Source: Nepenthes gracilis (taxonomy: Eukaryota > Streptophyta > Magnoliopsida > Caryophyllales > Nepenthaceae). From it: a stretch of DNA of 64,000 bases. A model generated the notes under the pieces. That model was given only the letters and a program-made list of their open reading frames with translations, had not been told where the DNA came from and did no database searches. The stretch's first letter is position 1. Each line of letters starts with the position of its first letter. The position numbers and the translations under genes are program-made. Location of the stretch: the NCBI GenBank assembly GCA_033239525.1, contig BSYO01000004.1, positions 20,498,037 to 20,562,036 on the forward strand, in the 5' to 3' direction. Positions 24,390 to 36,800 of this stretch are shown one piece after another.

Positions 24390-27300
24390 CATATCATGAT
24401 CTGATAAGGAACAGTGAAAGCATTGCGAAAGAAGGATGAGAAAACGGAGAACTTGACCGAGGAAGAATGGCAAGACAAAAGGAATCTTGCTAATTGTACC
24501 ATAAAGTTGTGTTTGGCGGATAACTTGCTCCAGGAGGTCTTCGGCCTGACAGACTCGGCAGAGTTTTGGAAAAAATTAGGAAACTAGAATAACTCCAAGT
24601 CTTTGACAACTATGTTGCATGTGAAGAAGCGATTTTATAGCCTGCAGTTGTCAAAAGGTAAGAGTTTTGAAAAGTACTTAGACAAATTCAACGGGATAGT
24701 AACGCAGATGTCGGCCCTTAACGAGAAGATCAATGAGGTGGATAAGGTGTTGGTATCGCTGGCTTCTCTACCAACTTCATATGACCATATCGTCACAATC
24801 TTACTGTTTGAAAAGGACACACATAAGTTAGACGAAATCATTACTTTTTACTTATAAAAGAGTCAAGGCAACCACAAGGGGTTTGAATCTCTTCACATTC
24901 TAAAGTACTTATGACCGAATCACGGAGAAGAAGTAAAGGACACGGCCAGAAGCCTTGAGAGAATGGTCGCAGTAAATCTCAATTAAGGTTTTAAAACATC
25001 GAGTGTTATCACTGTAATAAGAAAGGCCACATCAGGAAAAACGGCTACAAATAAAAGCACGAAAACATTGAAAAGGATAAAGGAGAAAATGGACGAGAAG
25101 AAGAAAAGTCATCCGTCTCTGTGGTTATATGAGGCAAACTCCTGTTAACTTGTTAAGAAAATGTGGCGAGTCTGACGGACCAAGAATCCGACTGGATAGT
25201 AGATTCTAGTGTCTCTCTCCACGCCACGTCAAAAAGAAAATTGTTCACTTCCTATACTCTGAGAGATCTTGCGGTGATAAGGATGGGTAACGAAGGAATA
25301 TCCCTAATGGTTGACAGAGGTGACATGTTATTAGTCACCAATAATGAGACAAAACTATTGTTGAAAGATGTACGGCATATCCCTGATATCCGGTTGAATA
25401 TAATTTTAGTCGGACGGCTTAATAATGAAAGTTATTGTAACACCTTCTATGAAGGGGAGTGAAAGTTGACCAGAGGGTCTCTGGTTGTAGCACGAGGAAA
25501 GAAGGGTTTCGGCCTGTATGTAATGAAGGTGTCTACAGTGGCAATAGATGTAAACACTATAACCAATAAGGAGTCTGAGGATCTGTGGCACCGTAGGCTA
25601 GGCCACATAAGTAAACGGGGACTGTATCATTTGATTAGGAAGGGCCTTATCCAAGGAATAAAGGAAAACGGACTGAAAATGTGTCCTCACTGCATGGTTG
25701 AAAAGTAATGGAGGGTCTTGTTCCATAGAGACTTGTCATCTATAAAGGTGGACTTACTTAACTTGGTCTACACTGATGTATATGGACCATTCAAAGAAAG
25801 ATCATTCGGAGGAGCTCAGTACTTCATATCGTTCATTGATGACTATTCATGAAAATAATGGGTTTATCCACTTAAGACCAAGGACCAAGTCCTCGGTACG
25901 TCTGAGCATTATCATGCTCCGATGGAACGACAATCGGAGAAGAAGCTAAAGACCATTCGAAGAGACATTGGTGGCGAGTACATTGGGGCATTAGATGCTT
26001 ACTGTCGGTCTCATTACATTAGGTATCAGAAGACGCCAACAAAGACACAACAGTTGAATGAAGTGGCCGAGTGGATGAATCGCACACTCTTAAAAAGGGT
26101 CAGGTGTATGCTTTTTGAGGCAAAGCTTTCTGAATCCTACTGGGTAGAAGCATTAAAGACGACGGCCTATGTCGTTAATAGGTTGCCCAATAAGCCGTTA
26201 AATGGTGAAATGTCTTAAAAGATATGGTCAGGAAATGAGCCATCTTGTTACCATCTTTGGATACAAGGCAGTTGTTCATGTCACAAAGGACGAGAAGATT
26301 AAGCTAGAGTCAAAGACGATACAGTGTATCTTTTTGGGCTACGAGAAAGATAAATTGTGATATAGGTTCTATGACCCAGTTGAGAAAAAACTTTTTCGGT
26401 CAAGGAATGTAATCTTTGTAGAATATGAAACCATTAAGGACATTGGTAAGAAGAATAAAGCTGATGCCGATCGGATGGACAAGATGAATGTTGATGTTAC
26501 CTGTCCAATACCTCTACAGTACGAGGATACTGACCCAGGAGTGGTCGAGGATAATAATGAGGATAATAATGAGGCAGTTACAGCGCCTGATGAGAACCAA
26601 AATGAAATTACTCCTCAACTGGCTGGGGAGGTTCCTATCCGACAATCCATGAGGACAGACGGTTGTCCGTTCACCTATCATCCAGTGAGTATGTTCTGTT
26701 CATTGATACTGGAGAGTTTAAAACTTTTGAATAAGCTGTGAAGGATGATAATAAGAAAAAATGGCTGGAAGTCATGAAAAATAAAATAAGCTATTTCCAT
26801 GAAAATCACACATTTGATTCAAGTGAATTGTCTAAAAGAAAGAGAGTTCTAAAGAATAAATAGGTTTTCCATTTGAAAACTAATGAAAATACCACGTAGC
26901 CAAGGTACAAGGCCAGACTGATGGTAAAAAGATTCAATCAACGGAACGGGGTCGATTTCAATAAAATATTTGCCTCAGTAGTAAAAATATCCTCAATAAA
27001 GGTGGTGCTCGGTTTGGCTGCTACTCTGAACTTGAGGTACAACCAGTTAGATATTTGGACAACATTTCTTCATAGTAATCTTGAAGAAGAAATTTATATA
27101 AAATAATTAGAAGGTTTCAAGGTTAAGGAAAAGGAACGGCTTGTATGTTGTCTACGGAAGAGTCTGTACAGACTAAAATAAGTTCCAAGGCAGTGGTATA
27201 AGAAATTTGAATTTGTCATAGTCGGTTAAAGGTATCGAAAGATTACTTGTGACCACCGTATATTTACACAGAGTATTTAGAGGACGACTTTGTCATCCTT

Positions 27301-28280
27301 TTTCTTTACGTAGATGACATGTTAATCGTTGGACGTAATGGTATTCGAATAAAAAAGCTGAAACAGTAACTTGGACAGTCATTTCCTATGAAGGACTTGA
27401 GATCGGCGAAACAAATTCTTGGCATTAGAATAATTCGTGACTGAGAGGCAGGAAGATTATAGCTATCCCAAGAAAGCTACATTGAGAAGGTACTTCAGCG
27501 TTTTAACATTGATGAATCCAAGCCTGTGATCACTCTGTTGGCGAGCCACCACAGATTGATTAATCGCTAGCGTTCGTCCTCGGATGCTAAGAGAGCATAC
27601 ATAAGAAGCGTACCCTACTCCTGAGACGTAAGAAGCCTAATGTACGTTTTGGTATGTACGAGGCCAGACATAGCATACATAGTTGGCATAGTCAACTGAT
27701 TTTTATCATACCCAAGAAGGAAATATTGGTCCGCGGTCAAATGGATAATGAGATATATCCGATGAACTTTCAAAATGTGCCTGTATTTTGAAAGTTATAA
27801 GTTTCAGTTGGTGAGATACTCAGATACTGATATGACCGGAGACATTGACTCCCGAAAGTCCACATCAGGATACTTGGTGAAATTTACTAAAGGAGTAGTT
27901 TCCTGATAGTCAAAGCTGTAGAAGTGCATTATCCTTTCTACTACTAAAGTCGAATACATAGTAGTGACAGAAACTTACAAAGAGATGTTGTGGATGAAGA
28001 AGTTCATCCAAGAATTGGGCCTCAGATAGAAGAAGTATGAGATATTTTGTGATAGTCAGAGTATCATACATCTTTACTACAACTCCTCATTCCATTATAG
28101 ATCGAAGCACATTAATGTTCAATATCATTGGGTGAGAGATGTTATTGAAACAGGTTTGTTGTTACTGGAGAAGGTCAGGACAGAAGTAGATAGCGTGAAC
28201 ATGATAACAAAGATTTTGCCGAAAAGAAAGATTGAGACTTGCTACAGTTTGGCTGGGCTGACGGATTCTGATTCCCTACG
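24390..28280 (+). pseudogene. Copia element 2 gag-pol remnant
   Basis: Gag lies about 24420-24960 (FYSLQLSKGKSFEKYLDKF), with a knuckle at 24999-25050 in which the last cysteine has become glycine (CYHCNKKGHIRKNG). Protease lies at 25163-25462; the catalytic triad reads D-S-S instead of D-S-G (WIVDSSVSLHATS). GAG-pre-integrase lies at 25560-25708 (LWHRRLGHISKRGL, CPHCMVEK). The integrase core lies at 25740-26218 (VYTDVYGPF, FIDDYS, GGEY: the three acidic residues can be seen). RT lies about 26750-27500, with YVDDMLIVG intact at about 27305-27332. RNase H lies about 27810-28250 (YSDTDMTGD). In-frame stops and frameshifts between and within domains make it inactive. Confidence 0.92.
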
Positions 28281-28296
28281 GTTGTGAAAGGAAATT

Positions 28297-29219
28297 TGTT
28301 GGGGTTACTCCCGTGTGAAAGTTTTGATGGTCCGAGGACTTGGATGGAGTACGAGGACCTTGTGTGTGACTAAGGTTCACGGACTCTGCATAAATTAGGT
28401 ACAAGAAATTCTGGTCAACATTTGTTATCCGAAAGCACTGGTCAGGCAAAAAAAACTGGTTAACTTGTTGACCGGCCAAGTATGCATTTCAGTCAACATG
28501 CTATTGACCGATAAGGTTTGTGGATTTGTGCGATGAGCGTCCACAAACATGCACCGTATTGAGCTAAATGACTTTAGAAGGACGGCTAGCTGGTCAATGG
28601 GACGTTGACCGACTTAGAGAAGAAGACGGTCAACATGAAAGTTGACCGGTGAGAACAGGATGCTGAACAGCTGTCTTCTATAAATGTATACAGTTGACTT
28701 TCCTGATTGGGCAATTAAAAAAGGTCATCCTTAGGAAGACGACAAGCCAACTTGTAGAGCATGTATGTGCCGTCTACTGCAGAGTGGAGCGTGCGCCAAT
28801 TGCTACAAGCTTTGAAAGCTGTGCACGCAACCACCATGTAGAGTAGGTGGTTGTTTGTTTTGCTTGATGATACGTATATATATCGAACTTAGAAAAATAA
28901 GAAGGGTGAATAGTGAAAAACAAAGGAGAAGAGAAAGATAGTAAAAAAAGATAGAGTACTAAGTGAAAAACAAAGTGTTGAAATCTTTATATTCTCGTAC
29001 TCTATTCTTTATTTTTCGCCTTAAGGACTTGTGTAGCCGTACGATTTTTGTAACCAATCTCATATACTAAATTTTGTTTGTAGATTAAGTGTCCCGTAAT
29101 TTTTCGTTTATTTAAGAAAAGTTTTTCACGTAAAATCTTGGTATTCTATTCTTCTTTCTTATTCCTCTTTCCTTTCGTTGTGTGTACCTGGTGATAGTTT
29201 GACGCCATCTACCCTAACA
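28297..29219 (+). repeat. Copia element 2, 3' LTR
   Basis: 923-bp direct repeat of 23322-24260, keeping the canonical TGTTGGGG start and CCTAACA end. Confidence 0.92.
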
Positions 29220-29224
29220 ATTTT

Positions 29225-30731
29225 AACATCTTATGGTCAGATCAGATCAGATGCATGGCCTTTTGCAATCTCCAGAAGTTGGCCTTTCGATGCCGTGTTT
29301 GCTGTTGCCGCCATTTTCATATCATGAAATATCACTGCACCTCCATGAATTTTTTCTTTTCGCTGTACCTTTTCTTTTTGTTTTTTTTGGTATTTTCTCT
29401 GATATATCTTTTCTCGAGTTGTGCTTCGTAAATGATGACCCTGACGTAATAATAAGTAAAATGTTTCCCTGATTGGAAGAATCACTTGTGTTTAGACTCA
29501 ACGAAACATAGGAAGTACAAACAATACAGATATTTAATATATCGCGTATTGAATATATGGTTCTAAACCAGATGAAATCAGCCCAGTAAATGTGAATTCA
29601 ATCCTTATCACCAAGGACAAAAAAGACAAATAATATGAACACGACGATTTGGTCATGAAGAGGAAAACATAATGAACTATTCGATGAAGAGTAAAAAAAA
29701 AAATTTGAGCTACTTAAACTAATCTAAAACAAATTTAACAGCTCAGAGATTATGTAAGAGTTAAAACTGTAACTGACTTATCGCGAGATCTCTAATGACA
29801 AATGTCCCTGGACTTGCTCATCAGCAATGGATTCGAATACTTGATGGACTTTTCGTGGGTTTTTTTACTAAGTTAGGCATATTTCAGTATTACTGAAACT
29901 CTAGTACACTGTTACCTATAGAGCTCTAAAAACTTACATGCAAAGATAGTATTTCAAGGTTTTGGGATGAGTAGATTAAAGCTTTATCTTACAACGCATA
30001 AATCACACTCCTTAAAACACTCACTCGGCTCAATATTTCTCTCAGGAGGCCTTTTTAGTTAAGTGAAGTGTTCACAAACGGTGCTAACGTGTTAGTATTT
30101 TGTCTCATGAAGTTCACAAGTCAACATTTTTCCATTATGTCTATATCGTTTGAATGTTAACCTAAACCGAGCTCACGTGCCACATTCTACTTCACATCGT
30201 TCAATCGTTAGCAAACAGTGCCCAAGCGCTTATTGTAGTAACCGATATAATAACAGTAATCTTACAGCAAAAAATGTCAACTTAAATATCACTAAAACAA
30301 GACTCAAATATAACGTATATAGAACTAATTATTGCCACGAAATTATACAAATGGGAAAATCCAAACAAGGCTGCTGCTCCACTGCCATACGAAGGTCATG
30401 GGAGTACATCATCCGGCCATTTCAAAATCCCTAATGTAAAAGTCTCGCAAACTGAGCCATCCTACATATATATTTATCTTTTAAGATATTTTCTATGCAA
30501 ACCAAAAAAAAAAAAAAAAAAAGGTTGCACCGTGTAAAACAAAAGGAGATGAAAAATATCTGCAGATTCAAACGAAATGTGCTTCCTACACAAGACTTGA
30601 AGCTCAGTGACAAAATGGCAGCTCATGCCATATTTCCAATGCCTGAATATACTTTTTTTTTTTTTTTAAAGAAAAGGGCAACTTCAGAGGGAAAATATCT
30701 CATGAAAAAGGTTCAGCCTCAGCCATACGTG

Positions 30732-30762
<31 letters not shown>

Positions 30763-30811
30763 ATATATAATCCAATGCTGTGTTAAAAGCCAGAGCGATG
30801 TGTTCTTATAT
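29225..30811. other. Downstream region and likely 3' UTR of the EGF-like gene
   Basis: The part near 30812 is expected to be 3' UTR of the minus-strand EGF-like gene. It contains an AT dinucleotide tract (30731-30770) and poly-A/poly-T runs at 30506-30522 and 30654-30668. Further left, 29230-29480 has open frames on both strands without recognisable domains, and 30150-30434 has another. I could not assign a gene and see no transposon ends. Confidence 0.45.
30731..30770. repeat. (TA)n microsatellite
   Basis: An almost pure AT dinucleotide run with a single TTT interruption, in the presumed 3' UTR of the EGF-like gene. Confidence 0.9.
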
Positions 30812-30879
30812 TCACCACCAGAGAATGATAATGATCATGGTTTGCAGTACAGTAGCTGCTGCATGCAGACTTCTCAATC
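30812..30879 (-). CDS. Last exon of the EGF-like gene (hydrophobic C-terminal tail)
   Basis: A strong acceptor (pyrimidine run, then CCACCTCACAG) precedes 68 coding bases. They complete the split glycine codon left by the exon at 39962-40021, encode [21 protein letters not shown] and end in TGA. A hydrophobic C-terminus is what a signal-peptide-bearing, Pro/Ser-rich protein of this type needs for GPI anchoring. It lies 9.1 kb from the preceding exon because of transposon insertions. Confidence 0.75.
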
Positions 30880-33800
30880 CTGTGAGGTGGAAAAAAACAC
30901 AAAATTATATATGAGGACAAAATGTAATCCATATATGGACAATCAAATAAAGACGACAACTTTACTCACTGATCTACAAAATAATATTTCCATTATTTGT
31001 CACTGTTTATTTATTCAGAAAATAAGAAAACATGCCCAGTAATCAGTGTGGAAAATCCTCCTGCAATGAGAAAATTATAGGAAGAAAATACGAAAAAAAG
31101 AAATAAAAACAGTGGGGTTTGGGGTTTGTTATTTCTTTCCTATACTGTCAGCATAAAATATTTACTCTTCGGGCGTATCGAATAGGGTCTAGGGTTTATG
31201 TTTCTCTAAAAAAGGAGTTAATTCAGTATATTTTAATTACATTGGTTTAATTAATATTAAACCGTTGAAATATTTTTTGTAAAAAAAATTAAATGACGTT
31301 TTTCTAATAGAAAATGGCATAATCGTTTAATTATTATCAAATGATTGTATTGCGTTCTGGTTCCACGGGTCCGAGAGACGCAAAGGTTGGGGACCTCCCA
31401 GCCGGATCTCTCAGGAAGGCTCGTTGATGAGGGATGTTGGATCCGAGAGGTCCAACACGGCCGAGAGATGCAGAGGCGCGTCCCGTCCGGTCCGTGGAGT
31501 CAGGCAACACAAGTGAATGATGTGTTGGACACGAGATAAGGATTGAGACCGGATGTTTTACGTGGAAAACCTCTTCTTGAATGGGGAGGAAAAACCACGA
31601 GGCTCAGGGCCTACGAAGAGCTTCACTATATGGGTTGGATATTTTACAAAGTACAGTTGTGAGGGTTAATCCCTTCCCTGTCTCACGTTTTGTGTTTCTC
31701 TCCTAAGGAAGCTATGCTCGCTAGGAGTCCTTTTACCCTTCTTTGAGGAGTTGAGTGTGGAGAAAGAGAGTGCCCGGTGGAAGCTTAGGACTCAGAATTG
31801 TTGAGTCTGGGAATCTCTCTTTTCTCGAAAGGGGCCTTGCTGTATATTTATAGTGGAAACCGAGCCGTTGGAGAGTGGACACGTGGCGCCCATCCGGCGG
31901 TCGAGGAGCTTGGTCCACTGGCCTCCTTTAATGCTGCTGACGTGTGGAGAGTGACATATGGACGGCGCCGCTGCAGCATCTGAGTGTGTCAGGTGTACAG
32001 GATCTGGATATCAGCCTTGATTTGACTAAGCGTGCTCTGTTGATACGGCGACTGGCAGTAGTTGCAGGCTTTCTTGGAAACTGGCAAAATAGGCTAGCTG
32101 GCATTCTCGGCCATGAATGGGCGGTTCTCGTTTGGTTGTGAGACTCCTTGTGAGCTCGCGGGCTTACGAGATGGAGTAGCTCTTGGGGACCCTTTGGGGA
32201 TAGGTCCGAGTGTTTCTTCCCGGCCGCCCGGGCAGTCGCGAAACCTCTTGGGCTCTCGGCCCTTTGGCTTCTCGCTTGGGCCATCTGATCTCCTCCACTT
32301 ACGAGAGTGTCTCTGGGCTTCTTTATTTCGGCCGTGCTTTTATGGGTCTTCACACCGGGGCCCAACATAGCCCCCCATGCCAAAGGACCCGAAGTTCTCG
32401 GTCGTTTGGCATGAAGTCGTCGGTCCGCTGGAAACGTCAGTCGTTCGAGAGCGTGTGTCCTGGTGGCGAGCTCTGCGTTGGTCTTGACAGGTGGTTGTCC
32501 TCGGACCTCTTCTGGGTCGCCGTTTCACTTTCCTGCTGGAGCATTAAATGCCGTATCCTGCTGACGTGACGCGCTATCAGGCACCTTGGGAAGGAGAGAT
32601 CGCCAGATTTCTGGGGCGAATGGCCTATCGACGCGTGGCAAGGGTAATGAGTACGTCTTTCCGTACTCTAGGGTTTATTTAAACCGTCCCACTGCCCTGA
32701 TTTTTCATCTTCGCGCCTGTTTTCCGTTTCCTTCTTCGTTCGAGCTTCGTCTTCTCTTCCCTTCTTTGGCTTTCATGGTGCCTGGAGTGAGAGACATTGC
32801 TTCCACGGTGACGCTTGACAGGCTCACGGAGATCCGGGCACAGTATCAGATTCCTGAGTCTATGGCCATGATGATCCCGGAGCCGCATGATAGGGCGCTA
32901 TACCCTCCGGATGGCTTCATCACCGTCTATGAGGCCCACCTCAAAGGCGGGCTACGATTTTCTATTCCGATGGAGCTCTATGACATTACGAGGGCGCTCG
33001 GCGTGCCTCTTGCCAGGCTTCAGCCGAACGCGATGAGATATCTGGTGTCCTTGTGTGTCTTCTTCCGGTGCCATGAGAAGCTCTTAAATGCTCTTACGGT
33101 CAAGGTGCTGTTTCGCTTTACGCAGAACCTTGACTGGATTGTGATGACTCCCCGCCCGGAATTCTCTTCGCTATGTGGAGGCAACCCGGATTCCACGAGG
33201 CGGTGGAAGGACAAGTTTTTCTTCCTTGGCGTTTACGAGCACTGGGCCATCCCTACCACGTGGGGGAAAGTGGCTAGCCAGTACTGCTCTGACCCTTCAA
33301 GGGAAGACCGGAAGGAAGTGAAGGCGCACACGGACTTGGTGCTGGCCAATCTGTGGACCTTCCACTTGAACAAGTGCAACATCCGGTTGGCCGCTGATAA
33401 ATTCAGGGAAGCCAAGTGGGAACCACGGGACGAGGCTCCCCGCCCAGTTCCTCTCGTAACGGCCAAGGAGAGACCGAGGATTAGGGGACCCGCCGCTGAG
33501 CGCTCCTCGAGTGATGATGAGGACTTTGACATTGAGGGCATGAGCGACGATGACGTGGCTGCTTCTCCGCTCACGAGGCCGGGGACCGGCTCGTTTTCTG
33601 GGTCCTCGAAGCCTGGGGGTCTCGCCTTCACTGCCACTGCTAATCTCTCGGCCGGGCCCTCAAGAGCTGTTGCGCGGAATAGAGAGCTTCCTGGGACCCA
33701 GACCTCTTGTGATGATGATGATGATGGCGATATCCCTCTGATCAAGAGGGCGAGGACTGATGCCTCCCTTCCGGGGCCCTCGGGATCTGGCGATCTCGCT

Positions 33801-36800
33801 TTCACTTCCACTGCTGATCTCCCTATTATGCCTGCGGAGATTCTTGCTCAGAGTGCGCGGTCTTCGGACATCCAGCCCCCCAGTGATGATTTTGTTCCCG
33901 ACGCTCCCGTTGCTTTGCCTGGTGACGTCTCGGACAGGGTTGATCACCCTCCCGAGGACATAGGAGGCGGGAGTGCCGTGAGGGATTCTGAGAGGGGAGT
34001 GTCGGCTGAAATGATCCGAGAGATGGTGGAGGTCGTGGATTTGAGTGTTGACGACTTCGCGCCTTCTGACCCTTCTGAGCGCCCTGTTGTTATTGAGGCC
34101 GAGCGGTTGCCTGAGGCTCTTAGGGATGCTGACCCCGAGGCAGGCCTTCCAGCGGCTCTTGTGGCTGATGAGTCTGTGTCTGAGGCGGCGCCTACGGGGC
34201 TTAGGAGCGAGCCGCAGGAGTCCGAGTCCCAAGTGGAGTGTGGCCTAGGGGATGACCCTCTTGTCTCTAAGGTAGCCTGTTGCATCCTTCCTTTCTTTGC
34301 CTTTCATTGTTCGTGCTTTGATGAACTTTTCTGTTGCAACTTCAGAACTTGATAGACGACTTAATGGATTGGTGGGAGTGATCGCTCAGTCCCGTCTGGA
34401 AGTGAGGTCCTTGAGGGCCGCTCGCGAAGCTGTACAGCGGGCGGAGGCGGAGCTGGCTGGAGCAAAGGAGAAGATTGCTTCTCTGGAGGCTACCGTCAAG
34501 GATTTGCGGCTTAGGCAGAGCCTCCTTCAGGTTCGAATCCTTCACCAGGAGGAGAGGTTGAGGACGTCCGTGCAAATTGCTGAGATGGCTCTTGTGCTGG
34601 ACGGCAAGTTCCGGGACGGTGTTCGCATGTGCTGCCGAGTGGCGCGATTGATCCGTCCGCGGTTCCTCGTGGGGATATCCTCGATCCTGTGAATGCCGGT
34701 GCCTTGAGCATGGAAGACTTGTACGGCGTCGATGGTAGGCCTTTCCCTGGCCCTCCTCAGGCAGGGCCTGATAGTGAACCTCTTACGCCTGAGGGGCAGT
34801 TCCGGCGAAGCAGACGAGATCTTCGGGAGCCCGTGAGGCTCAAAGAGGAAGAGACCGAGCGGCACTTCCTTGACATGCTGCCTCCTTGTTCTTCATTTTA
34901 TTTTTTTTTATTTTTTGTTTTGTCATACTTGTACGAAAAATCTCTTTTTTGTGAATAAGACTTAGTCCTTTTCGCTTTAAAGTTTCGAACGTTTCTTTTG
35001 TGTCTTGTACGTTCGTGTTTTTTTTTTTGTTGCGCGTTGCACAGCGCCCAACTTTTTGTTCCAAGCGGGCGACTCCCTTCAGGTGTTTGACCTTTTGCTT
35101 TTTTGGACTTTGGGCGTGCAGCCTTCTCAGGGACTTCTAACCCTTAGCCTTCTGGGTTTATTTCGTCGCCCGGTCTCTAGGACCGCTCGGTCATGGTTAA
35201 GTTTCTGAGTTTTGACCTCAAGGGTCCGGCCTCCGGGACCGCTCGGTCGCAACCGAGTTTTTGTTATGAACTCAAGGGCCCGGCCTTTGGGACCGCTCGG
35301 TCGTAGCCGAGTTTTTGTTATGACATCAAGGGCCCGGCCTGAGCTTTTTTTCGGGACCACCTCGGTCGCAAATGAAGTTTTTGTGATGACCTCAAGGGCC
35401 CGCCCTCTCGGGACCGCTTCGGCCGCACCGAAGTTTTTGTGATGACCTCAAGGGCCCACTCGGCGGCCCTGACCTGGGACCTCTCGGCCGCAGTGAAGTT
35501 TTTGTGACGACCTCAAGGTCGGCCTCTGGGACCGCTCTGGTCTTCCGCAGCCGAAGTTTTTGTTTGTTGAATGCCGTGAGTTGCCGCCCTTCGCTTCCTC
35601 GCCTGAGGCTCGGGGCCGCCGGGTATTCGGGAAGAAGCGGTTGAGGAGAGAGTATGGAAACGTTTCGTTGTAAGGGTAAAAAATGCACATTTTATTAATG
35701 CATATTTTTCTTACATTGAGTGGCCTCCAAGGCTTTTTGTCTTTTCTCCCTTCTCTCCCTTTTTTTTTTTTAGTCCACGTTCATGACGGCCTTGCCCCTC
35801 GAGCGGCGTGACTGGCTGCTTCCTGCTGCTCCGGGGCCGCGCCCGGGTCTTGGCAAGAAGTAGTCGAGATATCCTTCCATTGCCAGCCGCTCAAGTTCCG
35901 CCTGGAGCTTTTTACAGTCCTCGGTGTCGTGGCCACAGCCGCCATGGTAATGGCAGTATTCCCATTGGTCACCTCCCTCTGGGTTCTTCAACGCCTTGGG
36001 CCATCTTAGGAACTTTTCGTCCCTGATCTGCCTCAGGATGTTGGTGAAGGAGTCAGAGAAGGCCAACGGGCCTGAGTGTTTTTCTCCCCCAAGGACCGTC
36101 CGCTCGGGCTCATCGTGCCCTTGACGGCCGACCCTTTTGCTCGAGGTCTTCCGTGGGCGCGCCCTTCTCCTTCCTTCCCTCCGATATCCCTCGGGGACAA
36201 GGGGTCTTACTCGGGGTCCTGCCGGCCTGAGAGCTGCTCTGCCGACCTTGGGTCCAAAGACAGTCTTCCAAAGCCTCTTGATCCCCCTCCTTGATGGGGC
36301 CGGACTCATGGACTTCTTTTTGTTGAGGTAATCCCTCAACTCGCCTGGAGCCAGCGCCGTATGGCGCGAGCTTTCGGAGAGTGGGCTCCTAGAGTGTTCG
36401 CCTGCCTTCTGCTGGAGGCTGCGGACGGCCCTTGTAAGGCTGTCCACCTTCTGCACCAGTTTGCGCACGCTGGTGCCGGGGCCGCCGCTTATTCTACCGC
36501 CCGACGGGAGACATTTGTCGTGGCGTTCTTCTCCCCGGGTGGACGTGCTGCCTTGTCTGCTGAACATCCTTGGGGCGTTGCTTGTTGTTGGGGGTGGGAA
36601 GCCGTGAGTTTTTTGTTCTTCCTTCCCACAGACGGCGCTAATGTTGCGTTCTGGTTCCACGGGTCCGAGAGACGCAAAGGTTGGGGACCTCCCAGCCGGA
36701 TCTATCAGGAAGGCTCGTTGATGAGGGGTGTTGGATCCGAGAGGTCCAACACGGCCGAGAGATGCAGAGGCGCGTCCCGTCCGGTCCGTGGAGTCAGGCA

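Larger units (their letters stand above)
23322..29219 (+). mobile_element. Ty1/copia LTR retrotransposon (element 2), decayed
   Basis: LTRs at 23322-24260 and 28297-29219, with a perfect TSD ATTTT at 23317-23321 and 29220-29224. The 5' LTR is followed at once by the primer site AGTGGTATCAGAGC (24261-24274). The purine-rich GAAAGGAAATT precedes the 3' LTR. Internal order is gag, protease, integrase, RT, RNase H. Proteins resemble Copia element 1 (for example the shared TNN motif after the protease and the GYxDTD-type RNase H start), but the LTRs are unrelated, so this is a different family of the same TNT1/Tork-like group. Confidence 0.95.

Noticed and set aside
29237..29485. 82-residue minus-strand frame with a GQLLEIAKGHASDL segment as a host exon
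   Set aside because: No family recognised and no clear splice sites; could be chance or a fragment, so it is only mentioned within the region entry.
30150..30434. 94-residue plus-strand frame
   Set aside because: No recognisable domain, no splice or promoter context, and it is likely within or just beyond the EGF-like gene's 3' region.
31348..32367. Plus orientation for the element at 31348-37678, suggested by its longest frame being on plus
   Set aside because: Just after 32367 there is no primer site but a G-run on the minus strand (polypurine tract), and the primer site lies beside the right LTR; the element is minus and the long frame is antisense.
33233..34285. Long minus-strand open frames (190-192 residues) opposite the antisense gene
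   Set aside because: They are GC-rich shadow frames; the plus-strand frame has the recognisable domain and the longest continuity.
35161..35570. CRISPR-like repeat array
   Set aside because: Units are contiguous diverged tandem repeats without unique spacers, in a plant retrotransposon.
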